Assembly (NCBI GenBank): GCA_963974935.1
Contig: CAXBEV010000001.1
Coordinates: 806,001 to 870,000 of the forward strand
Source of the DNA: UBA4479 sp963974935
Lineage (GTDB): Bacteria > Pseudomonadota > Alphaproteobacteria > Rhodospirillales > Casp-alpha2
Direction of reading: 5' to 3'
DNA length: 64,000 nt
Shown: positions 1-8,117 of the stretch, in pieces
Layout: each line of letters opens with the position of its first letter
Numbering within the stretch: the stretch's first letter is position 1
The notes under the pieces: generated by a model
Told to the model about the DNA's origin: nothing
What the model saw: only the letters and a program-made list of their open reading frames with translations
Database searches by the model: none
Translations under genes and position numbers: made by a program

Positions 1-1385
1 ATGTCTTTCTTGCGATCGGTAATCACAAGATGTCCGTTTTCATCCAATTGACCGATGTCGCCGGTGTGCAGCCAACCATCCTTAATTGTTGCCCGTGTCG
101 CTTCGTCGTTGTTCCAATAGCCCTGCATGACGAGCTCGCCCTGTACCAATATCTCGCCGTCTTCGGCAAACTTGACCGTGGTATTAATGACCGGGGGGCC
201 GACCGAATGCAGACGCGGCCAACTTGGGCGGTTCACGGAAATCAGCGGTGCGGATTCCGTTTGTCCATAGCCCTGCAAGATACAGAGCCCCAGCGATGTG
301 AAGAACATGCCGATTTCAGGATTCAGTGGTGCGCCACCTGATACCAGCGCTTTCAACGCGCCGCCGAAGCGTGCGCGGACTTTGTCGCGTACCAGCTTGT
401 CGAGGATGAAATCTTGCAGCCTTTCGAACAGGCTGAGCTTGTTGCCGTCATAACGCTTTCGGCCCAGTTCCATGGTGCGCATGAACATCTTTTGTTTCAG
501 CCCGCCTGCCTTGGTGACGCCCGCGGTGATGCGTTGATGCAGCACTTCGTATAGGCGCGGCACGGCGGTCATGATCGTCGGGTGTGCTTCTAGCATGTTG
601 GCGGAAAGCGTTTCCACCCCTTCGGCGTAATACACCTCGGCGCCGATGGCGATGGGAAAGAATTGCCCGGCCGTGTGCTCATAGGCGTGCGATAACGGCA
701 GGAATGACAAAAACACCTCGCGGTCGATGCCGAGCTCGACGAGGGCATCCAGCGCGCCTTCGCAGTTATGCAAGATCGCGCCGTGATGCAGCATCACCCC
801 CTTGGGCGTGCCGCCCGTACCCGATGTATAGATAATGCACGCGGTATCGGACCGGTTGAGTTCGGCGGCGCGGGCTTTGATGTCGTCGTCCCGGCTTTTG
901 CCCTCTGCCATCGCTTGCTTCATCGACATCGTTTTGAGGGAACTGGCTTTGAGCGCCGATGCGTCGTCCATGACGATCACGAATTCGAAGCTGTCCAACC
1001 CTTTCGCGGCTTTGATGACCCGTTCCGCCAGACGCGCCGTCGATACAATGGCGCCTTTGGCACCGCTGTCTTGCAGGATATGCTGATGGTCATTGGCGGT
1101 GTTCGTGGTGTACGCTGGCGTGGTGATACCGCCTGCAGCCATGATCGCAAGATCGGCGATCATCCATTCGGGTCGGTTTTCGCCAACCAAAATCACCCGG
1201 TCGCCATTGTTCAGCCCCAGTGCCAACAGTCCCTTGGCAAGCGATGTGACCTGCGCTTCGACTTTGTCCCAGCTCCACGGCTTATAGATGCCGTCGCGCT
1301 TTTGCCACAAAAATGGCTGCGCGCCGTGCCGTTCGCTTTGCTCAAAAAACATGGTGACCAGATTCGGCCACGTCGGCATGCTCAT
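1..1385 (-). CDS. Long-chain acyl-CoA ligase (AMP-forming), C-terminus cut by the window edge
   Basis: This enzyme should activate fatty acids to acyl-CoA through an acyl-adenylate. About 461 residues are visible from the start MSMPTWPNLV. The AMP-binding P-loop YTSGTGGTPKG lies near residues 186-196, the adenylate motif GYGQTE follows, and the last visible residues ITDRKKD are the hinge motif before the small C-terminal domain, so roughly 130-140 residues lie outside the window. The layout resembles the FadD15/long-chain ligase branch of about 600 residues. It is divergent from the peptidase gene at 1507. The exact chain-length preference cannot be read from the sequence. Confidence 0.9.
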   Translation of the reverse strand, partial: MSMPTWPNLVTMFFEQSERHGAQPFLWQKRDGIYKPWSWDKVEAQVTSLAKGLLALGLNNGDRVILVGENRPEWMIADLAIMAAGGITTPAYTTNTANDHQHILQDSGAKGAIVSTARLAERVIKAAKGLDSFEFVIVMDDASALKASSLKTMSMKQAMAEGKSRDDDIKARAAELNRSDTACIIYTSGTGGTPKGVMLHHGAILHNCEGALDALVELGIDREVFLSFLPLSHAYEHTAGQFFPIAIGAEVYYAEGVETLSANMLEAHPTIMTAVPRLYEVLHQRITAGVTKAGGLKQKMFMRTMELGRKRYDGNKLSLFERLQDFILDKLVRDKVRARFGGALKALVSGGAPLNPEIGMFFTSLGLCILQGYGQTESAPLISVNRPSWPRLHSVGPPVINTTVKFAEDGEILVQGELVMQGYWNNDEATRATIKDGWLHTGDIGQLDENGHLVITDRKKD

Positions 1386-1506
1386 AATAGGTTCTAACTC
1401 CCTTGCGGACTTCGCGTCGGCGGTGTTTGTTCTGTAAGCCCTCGTAAATGCGGCCCAGCCCCCTTACCTCCCAGTTATATGTTACCTGGATGGAAAATCT
1501 AAAGAC

Positions 1507-3315
1507 ATGAATGATCAAGCCAACGCCCAGACGAGTACCCAGACCCCACCCGAAAGCCCAACTTGGGACCTCAGCGATCTGTACACAGGCCCGAAGGACC
1601 CGGCACTCGAAGCTGACCTCAGCCGTGCGCAATCGCAGGCCGACGCGCTGAAAGGCGCGTATTTGGGGCGTATTACGGATCTTGACGGCGCGGGTTTGGC
1701 CGAAGCCATTGCGGCGTACGAGGAAATCCTCGAAGGCGCATTCAAGGTCGCAAGCTACGCACAACTGCTGCACGCGGCACGCTCGGACAACGCCGAGGTC
1801 GCTCAGTTTCATCAAATGACGTCGGAGCGGGTGAACGACATTACCGGTGTGATGCTGTTCTTTACGTTGGAATTGAACCGAATCGAAGACGCGGCGTTGG
1901 CGGCGAAGTTCAAGGCATCGGATGCGCTGGAGCGCTACCGGCCTTGGATTGAAGGTGAACGTCTGATGCGGCCGCATATGCTCGCCGACGAGCTTGAGCA
2001 ATTGTTGCACGATAAATCCGTCACTGGCCGTCCCGCTTGGGCACGCTTGTTTGATGAGACTATGACCGATCTGCGCTTTTCGTTCCAAGGGGCCGAGGTC
2101 ACCGTTGCCGATGTGCTGAACCGCATGACAGACAGCAAGCCGGACGTCCGCCAGGCGGCAGGGGTCGCACTGTCCGACGGTTTGAAATCGCGGATGCGGG
2201 TGTTTGCCTTGGTGCTCAACACCATCGCCAAAGATAAAGAGATTGAAGACAAAAAACGCGGCTTCGCACGGCCGATGAGCAGCCGCAACATCGCCAACCG
2301 CGTCGAAGATGACGTCGTCGATGCGCTGGCCGGCGCGGTCACCGGTAACTATGCGCGCTTGGCGCATCGCTATTACGCCTTCAAGGCGAATTGGTTCGGG
2401 GTCGAAAAGCTGAATTGGTGGGATCGTAACGCGCCGATGCCGACCACCGAAGAGCGTCGGTTTAGTTGGGATGAAGCGCGCGAAACGGTGCTCAAGGCCT
2501 ATGCCGGCTTCACCCCTGACATGGCGGCAACGGCAAAGCGGTTTTTTGACGGATCATGGATTGATGCCGAAGCACGCCCCGGCAAGAATTCGGGCGCCTT
2601 TGCGCATCCGGTCGTACCGTCGGCGCACCCTTATGTGTTGATGAACTTTTATGGCAAACCTCGTGATGTGATGACGCTGGCACACGAACTCGGCCACGGC
2701 GTGCATCAGGTATTGGCGGCAGGGCAGGGGCCTTTGCTTTCGGACACGCCGTTGACGCTGGCCGAGACTGCGTCGGTGTTCGGCGAAATGCTGACGTTCC
2801 GCGCCATCCTTGATGGTGAGCCCGATGCCGCTAAGCGCCGTGTGCTTTTGGCCGGTAAAGTCGAAGATATGCTCAACACCGTGGTCCGTCAGATCGCGTT
2901 CCATACGTTCGAAACCCGGCTGCATGACGCCCGGCGCAACGGTGAGCTAACGTCTGAAGCGATCAGCGACATCTGGATGGCAACCCAATCCGAGAGCTTG
3001 GGGCCGCACATTCAATTGGATGAGAGTTATCGTGCGCTGTGGTCCTACATTCCGCATTTCGTGCACACGCCGTTCTATGTATATGCCTATGCGTTCGGCG
3101 ATTGCTTGGTCAACGCGTTGTATGGGCTTTACCAAGACGGTCATCCGCGGTTTCAAGAAAAGTATCTTGAGATGCTGTCGGCGGGCGGCACGCTTCGTCA
3201 TCGCGAACTGCTGGCGCCGTTTGGATTGGACGCCGCGGACCCGGCGTTTTGGACCCGTGGGCTCGACGTGATTTCCGGATTCATTGATGAGCTTGAGGCG
3301 GACGCCGGCAAATGA
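1507..3315 (+). CDS. pepF: Oligoendopeptidase F, M3 family zinc metallopeptidase
   Basis: A 602-residue cytoplasmic zinc peptidase expected to degrade short peptides. The M3 signature HELGH is at residues 393-397, with a downstream glutamate at about residue 420 (AETASVFGEM) as the third zinc ligand; an N-terminal helical PepF domain precedes it. Length and motif placement fit the PepF/M3B family. No signal peptide is present. The stop codon overlaps the start of the following alpha/beta hydrolase (ATGA), implying translational coupling. Substrate range is unknown. Confidence 0.93.
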   Translation: MNDQANAQTSTQTPPESPTWDLSDLYTGPKDPALEADLSRAQSQADALKGAYLGRITDLDGAGLAEAIAAYEEILEGAFKVASYAQLLHAARSDNAEVAQFHQMTSERVNDITGVMLFFTLELNRIEDAALAAKFKASDALERYRPWIEGERLMRPHMLADELEQLLHDKSVTGRPAWARLFDETMTDLRFSFQGAEVTVADVLNRMTDSKPDVRQAAGVALSDGLKSRMRVFALVLNTIAKDKEIEDKKRGFARPMSSRNIANRVEDDVVDALAGAVTGNYARLAHRYYAFKANWFGVEKLNWWDRNAPMPTTEERRFSWDEARETVLKAYAGFTPDMAATAKRFFDGSWIDAEARPGKNSGAFAHPVVPSAHPYVLMNFYGKPRDVMTLAHELGHGVHQVLAAGQGPLLSDTPLTLAETASVFGEMLTFRAILDGEPDAAKRRVLLAGKVEDMLNTVVRQIAFHTFETRLHDARRNGELTSEAISDIWMATQSESLGPHIQLDESYRALWSYIPHFVHTPFYVYAYAFGDCLVNALYGLYQDGHPRFQEKYLEMLSAGGTLRHRELLAPFGLDAADPAFWTRGLDVISGFIDELEADAGK

Positions 3316-4109
3316 GCGCACATCTGGTGCACAGCGCACCAAAAAAATCCAATGATGGGCCGCCACTTTTATTCGTGCACGGCGCATTTTCCGCTGCATG
3401 GTGCTGGGAAGAGCATTTTTTGCCGTGGTTTGCGAAAACCGGTTTTGATGCCTATGCCCTCGATCTGCCGGGCCGTATCGGGCGCCCTGATTATGATGAT
3501 TTGCAGAACTTTACCGTCACCGACTATCTGGATGCGGTGTTGGACGCGGTCAAACAGTTCGACACACCACCAGTGCTGATCGGCCATTCGATGGGCGGTT
3601 ATTTGGGGTGGCGGGCGGCTGAAGTCGGCACACTCGCGGGCTTGGTGCTGATGGCGCCTGTGCCGCCGACCGGCATGGCCGCGCCGGCGATGCAGTTGAT
3701 GGGCTCAAACCCCGAACTTTTCATGGATATGAATGAGATCAACTCGGGCGGCGCTGCCAGTGTCGAAACTCTTTTCGCGACATTGTTTTCCAATGCTTTG
3801 CCGCAAGAAACCGTCATGTGCCATTTAAATCGTTTTCAAAATGAGAGCCGATTGGCCATGGCCGGGCTGTATACAACGGGGTTTCCGAATGCCTTGGCCT
3901 TTTGGGGTACGCCGGTACGGGTGATGGGGGCGGGGCTTGATCCGCTTATTCCGCCGGCGCATGTGCATTGGACGGCTTCACTTTGCGGCCGCAGTGCCCA
4001 TATCTATCAAGGGATGGGGCACGGCATGATGCTGGACGTAGGCTGGGAGCGGGTCGCAGAAGACATCGCCGAGTGGCTCGTCGAGCAAGACCTTGCGGGG
4101 AACGGTTGA
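3312..4109 (+). CDS. Alpha/beta hydrolase
   Basis: A 265-residue hydrolase with the nucleophile elbow GHSMG at residues 91-95 (Ser93), an oxyanion-type HGAF motif near the N-terminus, a likely acid in GAGLDPLIPP, and the catalytic histidine in GMGHGMMLD near the C-terminus. This is the complete triad of the fold. The substrate cannot be predicted; esterases, lipases and lactonases share the pattern. The gene overlaps pepF by four bases and is followed closely by the ABC1-family gene, so the three probably form one transcript. Confidence 0.85.
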   Translation: MSAHLVHSAPKKSNDGPPLLFVHGAFSAAWCWEEHFLPWFAKTGFDAYALDLPGRIGRPDYDDLQNFTVTDYLDAVLDAVKQFDTPPVLIGHSMGGYLGWRAAEVGTLAGLVLMAPVPPTGMAAPAMQLMGSNPELFMDMNEINSGGAASVETLFATLFSNALPQETVMCHLNRFQNESRLAMAGLYTTGFPNALAFWGTPVRVMGAGLDPLIPPAHVHWTASLCGRSAHIYQGMGHGMMLDVGWERVAEDIAEWLVEQDLAGNG

Positions 4110-4134
4110 ACGGCGAACGGAGGCCCCGGGCCCA

Positions 4135-5478
4135 ATGAGCGAAGACAACAGTTTTTCAGGGCGCGTAAAGCGCTATGCGCGTGTCAGCAGTGCCGTCGGC
4201 GGTATCGCCGCCAAGACTGTCGGTGGCCGGGTGTTCGGCATCCAAATGGACAACGCCAAGCAGGCGCGTGATCTGCAAATCGCGCTGGGTGGCCTTAAGG
4301 GGCCGCTGATGAAGGTGGCGCAGATTCTGTCGACTATTCCAGACGTGCTGCCCGAAGAATACACCGCTGAGCTGATCAAACTACAGACCAACGCACCACC
4401 CATGGGCTGGGCGTTCGTAAAACGTCGTATGACGTCTGAACTCGGCCCCGGTTGGATGGATCGCTTCGAAAATTTTGAGCGTGACGCCTGCAAAGCCGCA
4501 TCTTTGGGCCAAGTGCACCGCGCCACGTCATTAGATGGCCGCGACCTCGCGTGCAAAATTCAATACCCCAACATGTCGTCTGCGATTGAAGCCGACCTTA
4601 ATCAGTTGAAGCTGATTTTTTCGATCTATCGCCGCTACGACAAATCCATCGATCCCAGCCAAATCCATTTGGAATTGGCGGAACGACTCCGCGAAGAGCT
4701 CGATTACGAACGTGAAGCCTGCAACATGGCGCTGTATCGCAACATGCTGAAGGACGAGGAATTCGTTCACGTGCCCGACACCCTACCCGACATCAGCACC
4801 AAACGCTTGTTGTCGATGACGTGGTTGGAAGGCACCTCGCTGTTGGATAGTCGCGACGCCGATCAGGCATTCCGCAACCGCTTGGCGCTCAGCATGTTCC
4901 GGGCGTGGTACGTGCCGTTTTACAAGTACGGCGTGATCCACGGCGATCCGCACTTGGGCAACTACAGCGCACGGCCCGATGGCGCTATCAATCTGCTGGA
5001 CTATGGCTGCATCCGGGTGTTTCCACCGTCGTTCGTGGGGGCGGTGATCGATTTGTATCGCGCGCTTCGTGACGGCGACGAAGACTTGGCCGTGCAGTCA
5101 TACGAGACCTGGGGCTTCAAGGGCCTGTCCAAGGAGATGATTGTGATCCTCAATCAATGGGCCGAGTTTTTGTACGCGCCGTTGCTCGAAGACAAAGTGC
5201 AGTCGATTCAAAAAACCAACAATATTCAATATGGCGCCGGCGTTGCGGCGAAGGTGCACAAAGACTTAAAGCAGACCTCCGGCGTGCAGGTGCCGCGCGA
5301 GTTCGTGTTGATGGACCGCGCCGCCATCGGGCTCGGCAGCGTGTTTACGCACTTATCTGCCGAGATCAACTGGCACCGTTTATTCCATGAGTTGATCGAA
5401 GATTTTTCCGTTGAAAGCGTCGAAAAACGCCAGGCAAAAGCGCTCAAAGAAGCTGGTTTGGATCGCTGGATCACATAG
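4135..5478 (+). CDS. ABC1/AarF (UbiB-like) atypical kinase family protein
   Basis: A 447-residue ABC1-family protein, related to UbiB/Coq8 proteins that support ubiquinone biosynthesis or lipid homeostasis. The catalytic loop HGDPHLGN is at residues 269-276 and the metal-binding DYG at about 289-291; the alanine-rich nucleotide loop reads KAASLGQVHRA. The family KxGQ motif is altered to KVAQ at residues 60-63. The ATG at 4135 is chosen because ACGGAGG lies about eleven bases upstream; an in-frame TTG at 4093 would add an implausible N-terminus. No transmembrane helices are obvious at the C-terminus, unlike E. coli UbiB. Confidence 0.85.
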   Translation: MSEDNSFSGRVKRYARVSSAVGGIAAKTVGGRVFGIQMDNAKQARDLQIALGGLKGPLMKVAQILSTIPDVLPEEYTAELIKLQTNAPPMGWAFVKRRMTSELGPGWMDRFENFERDACKAASLGQVHRATSLDGRDLACKIQYPNMSSAIEADLNQLKLIFSIYRRYDKSIDPSQIHLELAERLREELDYEREACNMALYRNMLKDEEFVHVPDTLPDISTKRLLSMTWLEGTSLLDSRDADQAFRNRLALSMFRAWYVPFYKYGVIHGDPHLGNYSARPDGAINLLDYGCIRVFPPSFVGAVIDLYRALRDGDEDLAVQSYETWGFKGLSKEMIVILNQWAEFLYAPLLEDKVQSIQKTNNIQYGAGVAAKVHKDLKQTSGVQVPREFVLMDRAAIGLGSVFTHLSAEINWHRLFHELIEDFSVESVEKRQAKALKEAGLDRWIT

Positions 5479-5542
5479 GGCGTGCGTGCGCCGCGCTTTT
5501 GCGATGGCCTGCGGTCATGCGCGCCCCGGCCAATACCCCCAG

Positions 5543-5571
5543 CGTCATCCTGAATCAAGTTCAGGATGACG
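5543..5571. repeat. Palindromic intergenic repeat, family A copy 1
   Basis: A near-perfect palindrome with arms CGTCATCCTGAA and TTCAGGATGACG around the spacer TCAAG. The same unit recurs at 6695, 28484, 28611, 60042 and 60115. It lies between the ABC1 gene and the cyclic-nucleotide-binding gene. Confidence 0.9.
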
Positions 5572-5663
5572 CCTTGAGATGGCGGCAGGCACGCCAACAC
5601 CGCTTGTTACAACGCTCGGCGCTGAATAAGCTCTATCGAACAGGATAGTCTCTGAGGTATCGG

Positions 5664-6257
5664 ATGTTTGTAGAAGGTGGCGGGGCAAAGAAAAAATTCT
5701 TGCAAGAAGGCGATGTGCTGTTTCGCGAAGGCGACCCTGGTGACGCTGCGTTTATCGTCGATAGCGGTCTGATCGGCATTTACAAGGTCGTCGAGGGCGA
5801 GGAAATCGAACTCGGCACGCTGAAGGCCGGTGAGCTGTTCGGCGAGATGGCCATCGTCGACGGCTCCAAGCGCATGGCCTATGCGGTGGCTAAGGAAGAA
5901 AGCGTGGTTATCGTTATTCCGGCGACCACCGTTGAAAATCGCCTCGCCAAAGTCGATCCGTTTTTGCGCGCGTTGATGAAGATACTCGTCAACAATCTAC
6001 GCAGCGTGCACCAAGCCTATATGAAGCGTGCACGTTCGGTGAACGACTACATGAACGCAATTCAGTTTCACAGCCAGGGATTTCGGATGTATCTGACGCG
6101 GAGCAAGGACAGCCCGCTGTCTGCAGACGGACTCGATAAGCTTGATCAAATCGACGCGCTGCTGGTTGAACTTCGTGCGTCGTTCAAAGGTCATCCCGAT
6201 CCGCGCGGTAGTGCCCTGGGCGAGCCCGACCTCACACGCCGTAAATCTAAGGAGTAA
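5664..6257 (+). CDS. Cyclic nucleotide-binding domain protein
   Basis: A 197-residue protein with one N-terminal cNMP-binding (CRP-like) beta-roll, residues about 10-110. The phosphate-binding cassette is recognisable as FGEMAIVDGSKR with FGEM at 59-62 and a conserved arginine at 70, so cAMP or cGMP binding is plausible. The C-terminal 80 residues are helical and show no winged-helix DNA-binding motif, so it is probably a sensor or adaptor rather than a transcription factor. The class III cyclase at 29.4 kb could supply the ligand, but that link is inference. Confidence 0.8.
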   Translation: MFVEGGGAKKKFLQEGDVLFREGDPGDAAFIVDSGLIGIYKVVEGEEIELGTLKAGELFGEMAIVDGSKRMAYAVAKEESVVIVIPATTVENRLAKVDPFLRALMKILVNNLRSVHQAYMKRARSVNDYMNAIQFHSQGFRMYLTRSKDSPLSADGLDKLDQIDALLVELRASFKGHPDPRGSALGEPDLTRRKSKE

Positions 6258-6263
6258 TTATTC

Positions 6264-6656
6264 ATGTCCGGACCGATCTTTCACAACTTCGACGCCGCAC
6301 CCACGCACGTCGCTCCGTTTTCCCACGCGGTCGAGGCGGACGGCTGGATTCAACTCACCGGACAAATGCCGACCGACCCGAACGACGACTCTGCGCCCTT
6401 GCCGGACGGCATCGAAGCGCAGACGCGCCGCGTCATGGACAATCTGATCATCGTACTCGGTGAATTGGGCTTGGGGCTCGAGCACGTATTGTCGGTGCGC
6501 GTGTTCATCACCGATTTCGAGCGCGATTACGACGCCATGAACAATGCCTATCGCAGCTACTTCCCAGCCGACCGCCTGCCGGCCCGCACCTGCGTCGGCG
6601 TCACAGGGTTGGCGAAAAAGGCCCTCGTCGAAATTGACTTGGTCGCCAAGCGCTGA
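6264..6656 (+). CDS. RidA family enamine/imine deaminase
   Basis: A 130-residue RidA/YjgF/UK114 protein. The family removes reactive enamine/imine intermediates made by PLP enzymes. The conserved arginine is seen at residue 108 in PARTCVGV, followed by the family's ALVEIDLVA ending. Length is typical. It starts seven bases after the cyclic-nucleotide-binding gene, with AAGGAG just upstream of its start, so the two are co-transcribed. The exact RidA subclass is not assigned. Confidence 0.88.
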   Translation: MSGPIFHNFDAAPTHVAPFSHAVEADGWIQLTGQMPTDPNDDSAPLPDGIEAQTRRVMDNLIIVLGELGLGLEHVLSVRVFITDFERDYDAMNNAYRSYFPADRLPARTCVGVTGLAKKALVEIDLVAKR

Positions 6657-6694
6657 CGTCAGTTTAGCCCCGTCCCTACTCCTACTTCGACTTC

Positions 6695-6727
6695 CGCGTC
6701 ATCCTGAATCAAGTTCAGGATGACGCG
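6695..6727. repeat. Palindromic intergenic repeat, family A copy 2
   Basis: Same palindrome as at 5543, extended by CG on both sides. It sits between the convergent RidA gene (plus) and creatinase gene (minus), where it may also act as a shared transcript end. Confidence 0.9.
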
Positions 6728-6748
6728 GAGAGTGGGGGGGCCGGGCCC

Positions 6749-7960
6749 CTACGCCCCGATCACATTGTGCTCGGGGCCGAATGGGAACTTGGTGATATTT
6801 TCAGCGCCGTTGTCTGTGACCACTAGGATATCGTGTTCGCGGTAGCCGCCGGCGCCGGGTTGGCCCTCGGGGAGCATCAGCATCGGCTCCATGGAAATCA
6901 CCATGTTGGGCTCCAGCACGGTTTCGATATCCTCGCGGAGCTCAAGGCCGGCTTCACGCCCGTAATAATGCGATAGCACGCCGAACGAGTGACCGTAGCC
7001 GAATGTGCGGTACTGCAGCAGGTCGTGTTCGCGGTAAATCTCGTTGAGCTCAAGAGCGATATCGCAGCAGCGCACGCCCGGACGGATCAACGCTAGGCCG
7101 CGTTCATGCACGGCGACGTTGACCTCCCAGATTTTAAGATGTGCGTCGGACACGCTTTCACAGAACAAGGTGCGCTCAAGCGCTGTGTAGTAGCCCGCGA
7201 TCATCGGAAAGCAATTGAGCGACAAAATGTCACCGGACTGCACCTTGCGGGTGGTGACCGGGTTATGGGCACCGTCGGTGTTCAGGCCGCTTTGAAACCA
7301 AGTCCAGGTGTCCCGAAGTTCGCTGTCCGGGAAGCGTTTGGCGATCTCGCGGATCATGGCGTCAGTGCTATGGATCGCAACTTCATGCTCGGGCACACCG
7401 GGCTGGATCGCTGCGACGCAGGCAGCGCCGCCGATGTCGGCGACGGCGGCGCCATGTTTGATCAGCGTGATCTCGGCAGCTGATTTGACCATGCGCATGC
7501 GCATGCATGCGGGCGCGATGTCGACAAACGCGGCGCCGGGCAGCGCGGCCTTCAGCTTTTCCATATTTTGCAGCGTCATATTATCGAATTCGATGCCGAC
7601 TTTGGCGCCGGCGGGGATCAATTGCGCAATCGCTTTGAAATAATTGTCCCGCGCCCAATCGGTATAGACGATGTTGTTGCCGATGGTGCGCCGAGCCGGC
7701 TGACCGCCGTCGATATTGGCGCTGATTGAGGTCTGCGTCTGATCATCGACGACAAGCCCGTAAAATCGTCCGAAATGGCAAAACAAGAAGTCGCCATAGT
7801 AATTAATGTTGTGATACGAGCTGAACAGCGCATGGCTGATACCATCAGCCGCCATAAAAGCCCGCAGATCGGTTAATCTGCGTGCGTATTCGGCGGCAGG
7901 GAAGGTCGACGGCGCGGCGTCGCCGTTGTGGATTTCGATGATATTTTTCAACGCGTCCAT
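6749..7960 (-). CDS. Creatinase (creatine amidinohydrolase), M24 fold
   Basis: A 403-residue protein, the same length as Pseudomonas creatinase, which hydrolyses creatine to sarcosine and urea. The sequence keeps the creatinase pattern throughout: SYHNINYYGDFLFC near residues 48-61, an ANIDGGQP segment, TDGAHNPVTT with histidine at residue 232 (the catalytic His232 of characterised creatinase), and YGHSFGVLSHYYGREAGLE. The metal ligands of true M24 aminopeptidases are not evident, as expected for creatinase. No creatininase, sarcosine oxidase or urease genes are adjacent. A related amidinohydrolase with another substrate cannot be excluded. Confidence 0.82.
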   Translation of the reverse strand: MDALKNIIEIHNGDAAPSTFPAAEYARRLTDLRAFMAADGISHALFSSYHNINYYGDFLFCHFGRFYGLVVDDQTQTSISANIDGGQPARRTIGNNIVYTDWARDNYFKAIAQLIPAGAKVGIEFDNMTLQNMEKLKAALPGAAFVDIAPACMRMRMVKSAAEITLIKHGAAVADIGGAACVAAIQPGVPEHEVAIHSTDAMIREIAKRFPDSELRDTWTWFQSGLNTDGAHNPVTTRKVQSGDILSLNCFPMIAGYYTALERTLFCESVSDAHLKIWEVNVAVHERGLALIRPGVRCCDIALELNEIYREHDLLQYRTFGYGHSFGVLSHYYGREAGLELREDIETVLEPNMVISMEPMLMLPEGQPGAGGYREHDILVVTDNGAENITKFPFGPEHNVIGA

Positions 7961-8004
7961 GGTATGCTCCCGTCATCGTGTTTTTGTCTTGAAAAGCTAA
8001 CCGA

Positions 8005-8064
8005 TGAGGACCATTTGCGAAATCCTCACCGGGAAGGCATAAATGCCTATCCCGGTGCGTTTTT
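8005..8064 (+). terminator. Orphan intrinsic terminator / possible attenuator in the pntAA leader
   Basis: A strong hairpin at 8027-8057 (arms CACCGGGA + AGGCAT against ATGCCT + TCCCGGTG, one bulged A) is followed by TTTTT at 8060-8064. A weaker hairpin (TGAGGA 8005-8010 with TCCTCA 8023-8028) abuts it and shares two bases. The upstream gene is on the opposite strand, so no plus-strand gene is available to be terminated; the structure sits about 50 bases before the pntAA start. It is either a leader attenuator or the end of a short RNA. Confidence 0.6.
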
Positions 8065-8117
8065 GCGTGCTTTGGGCTAATAAAGCGAATCAATTCGATT
8101 GGGCTGGAGAGAGTGTC

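Noticed and set aside
1342..2367. 341-codon minus-strand frame
   Set aside because: Antisense of pepF and overlapping the start of the acyl-CoA ligase; no recognisable domain.
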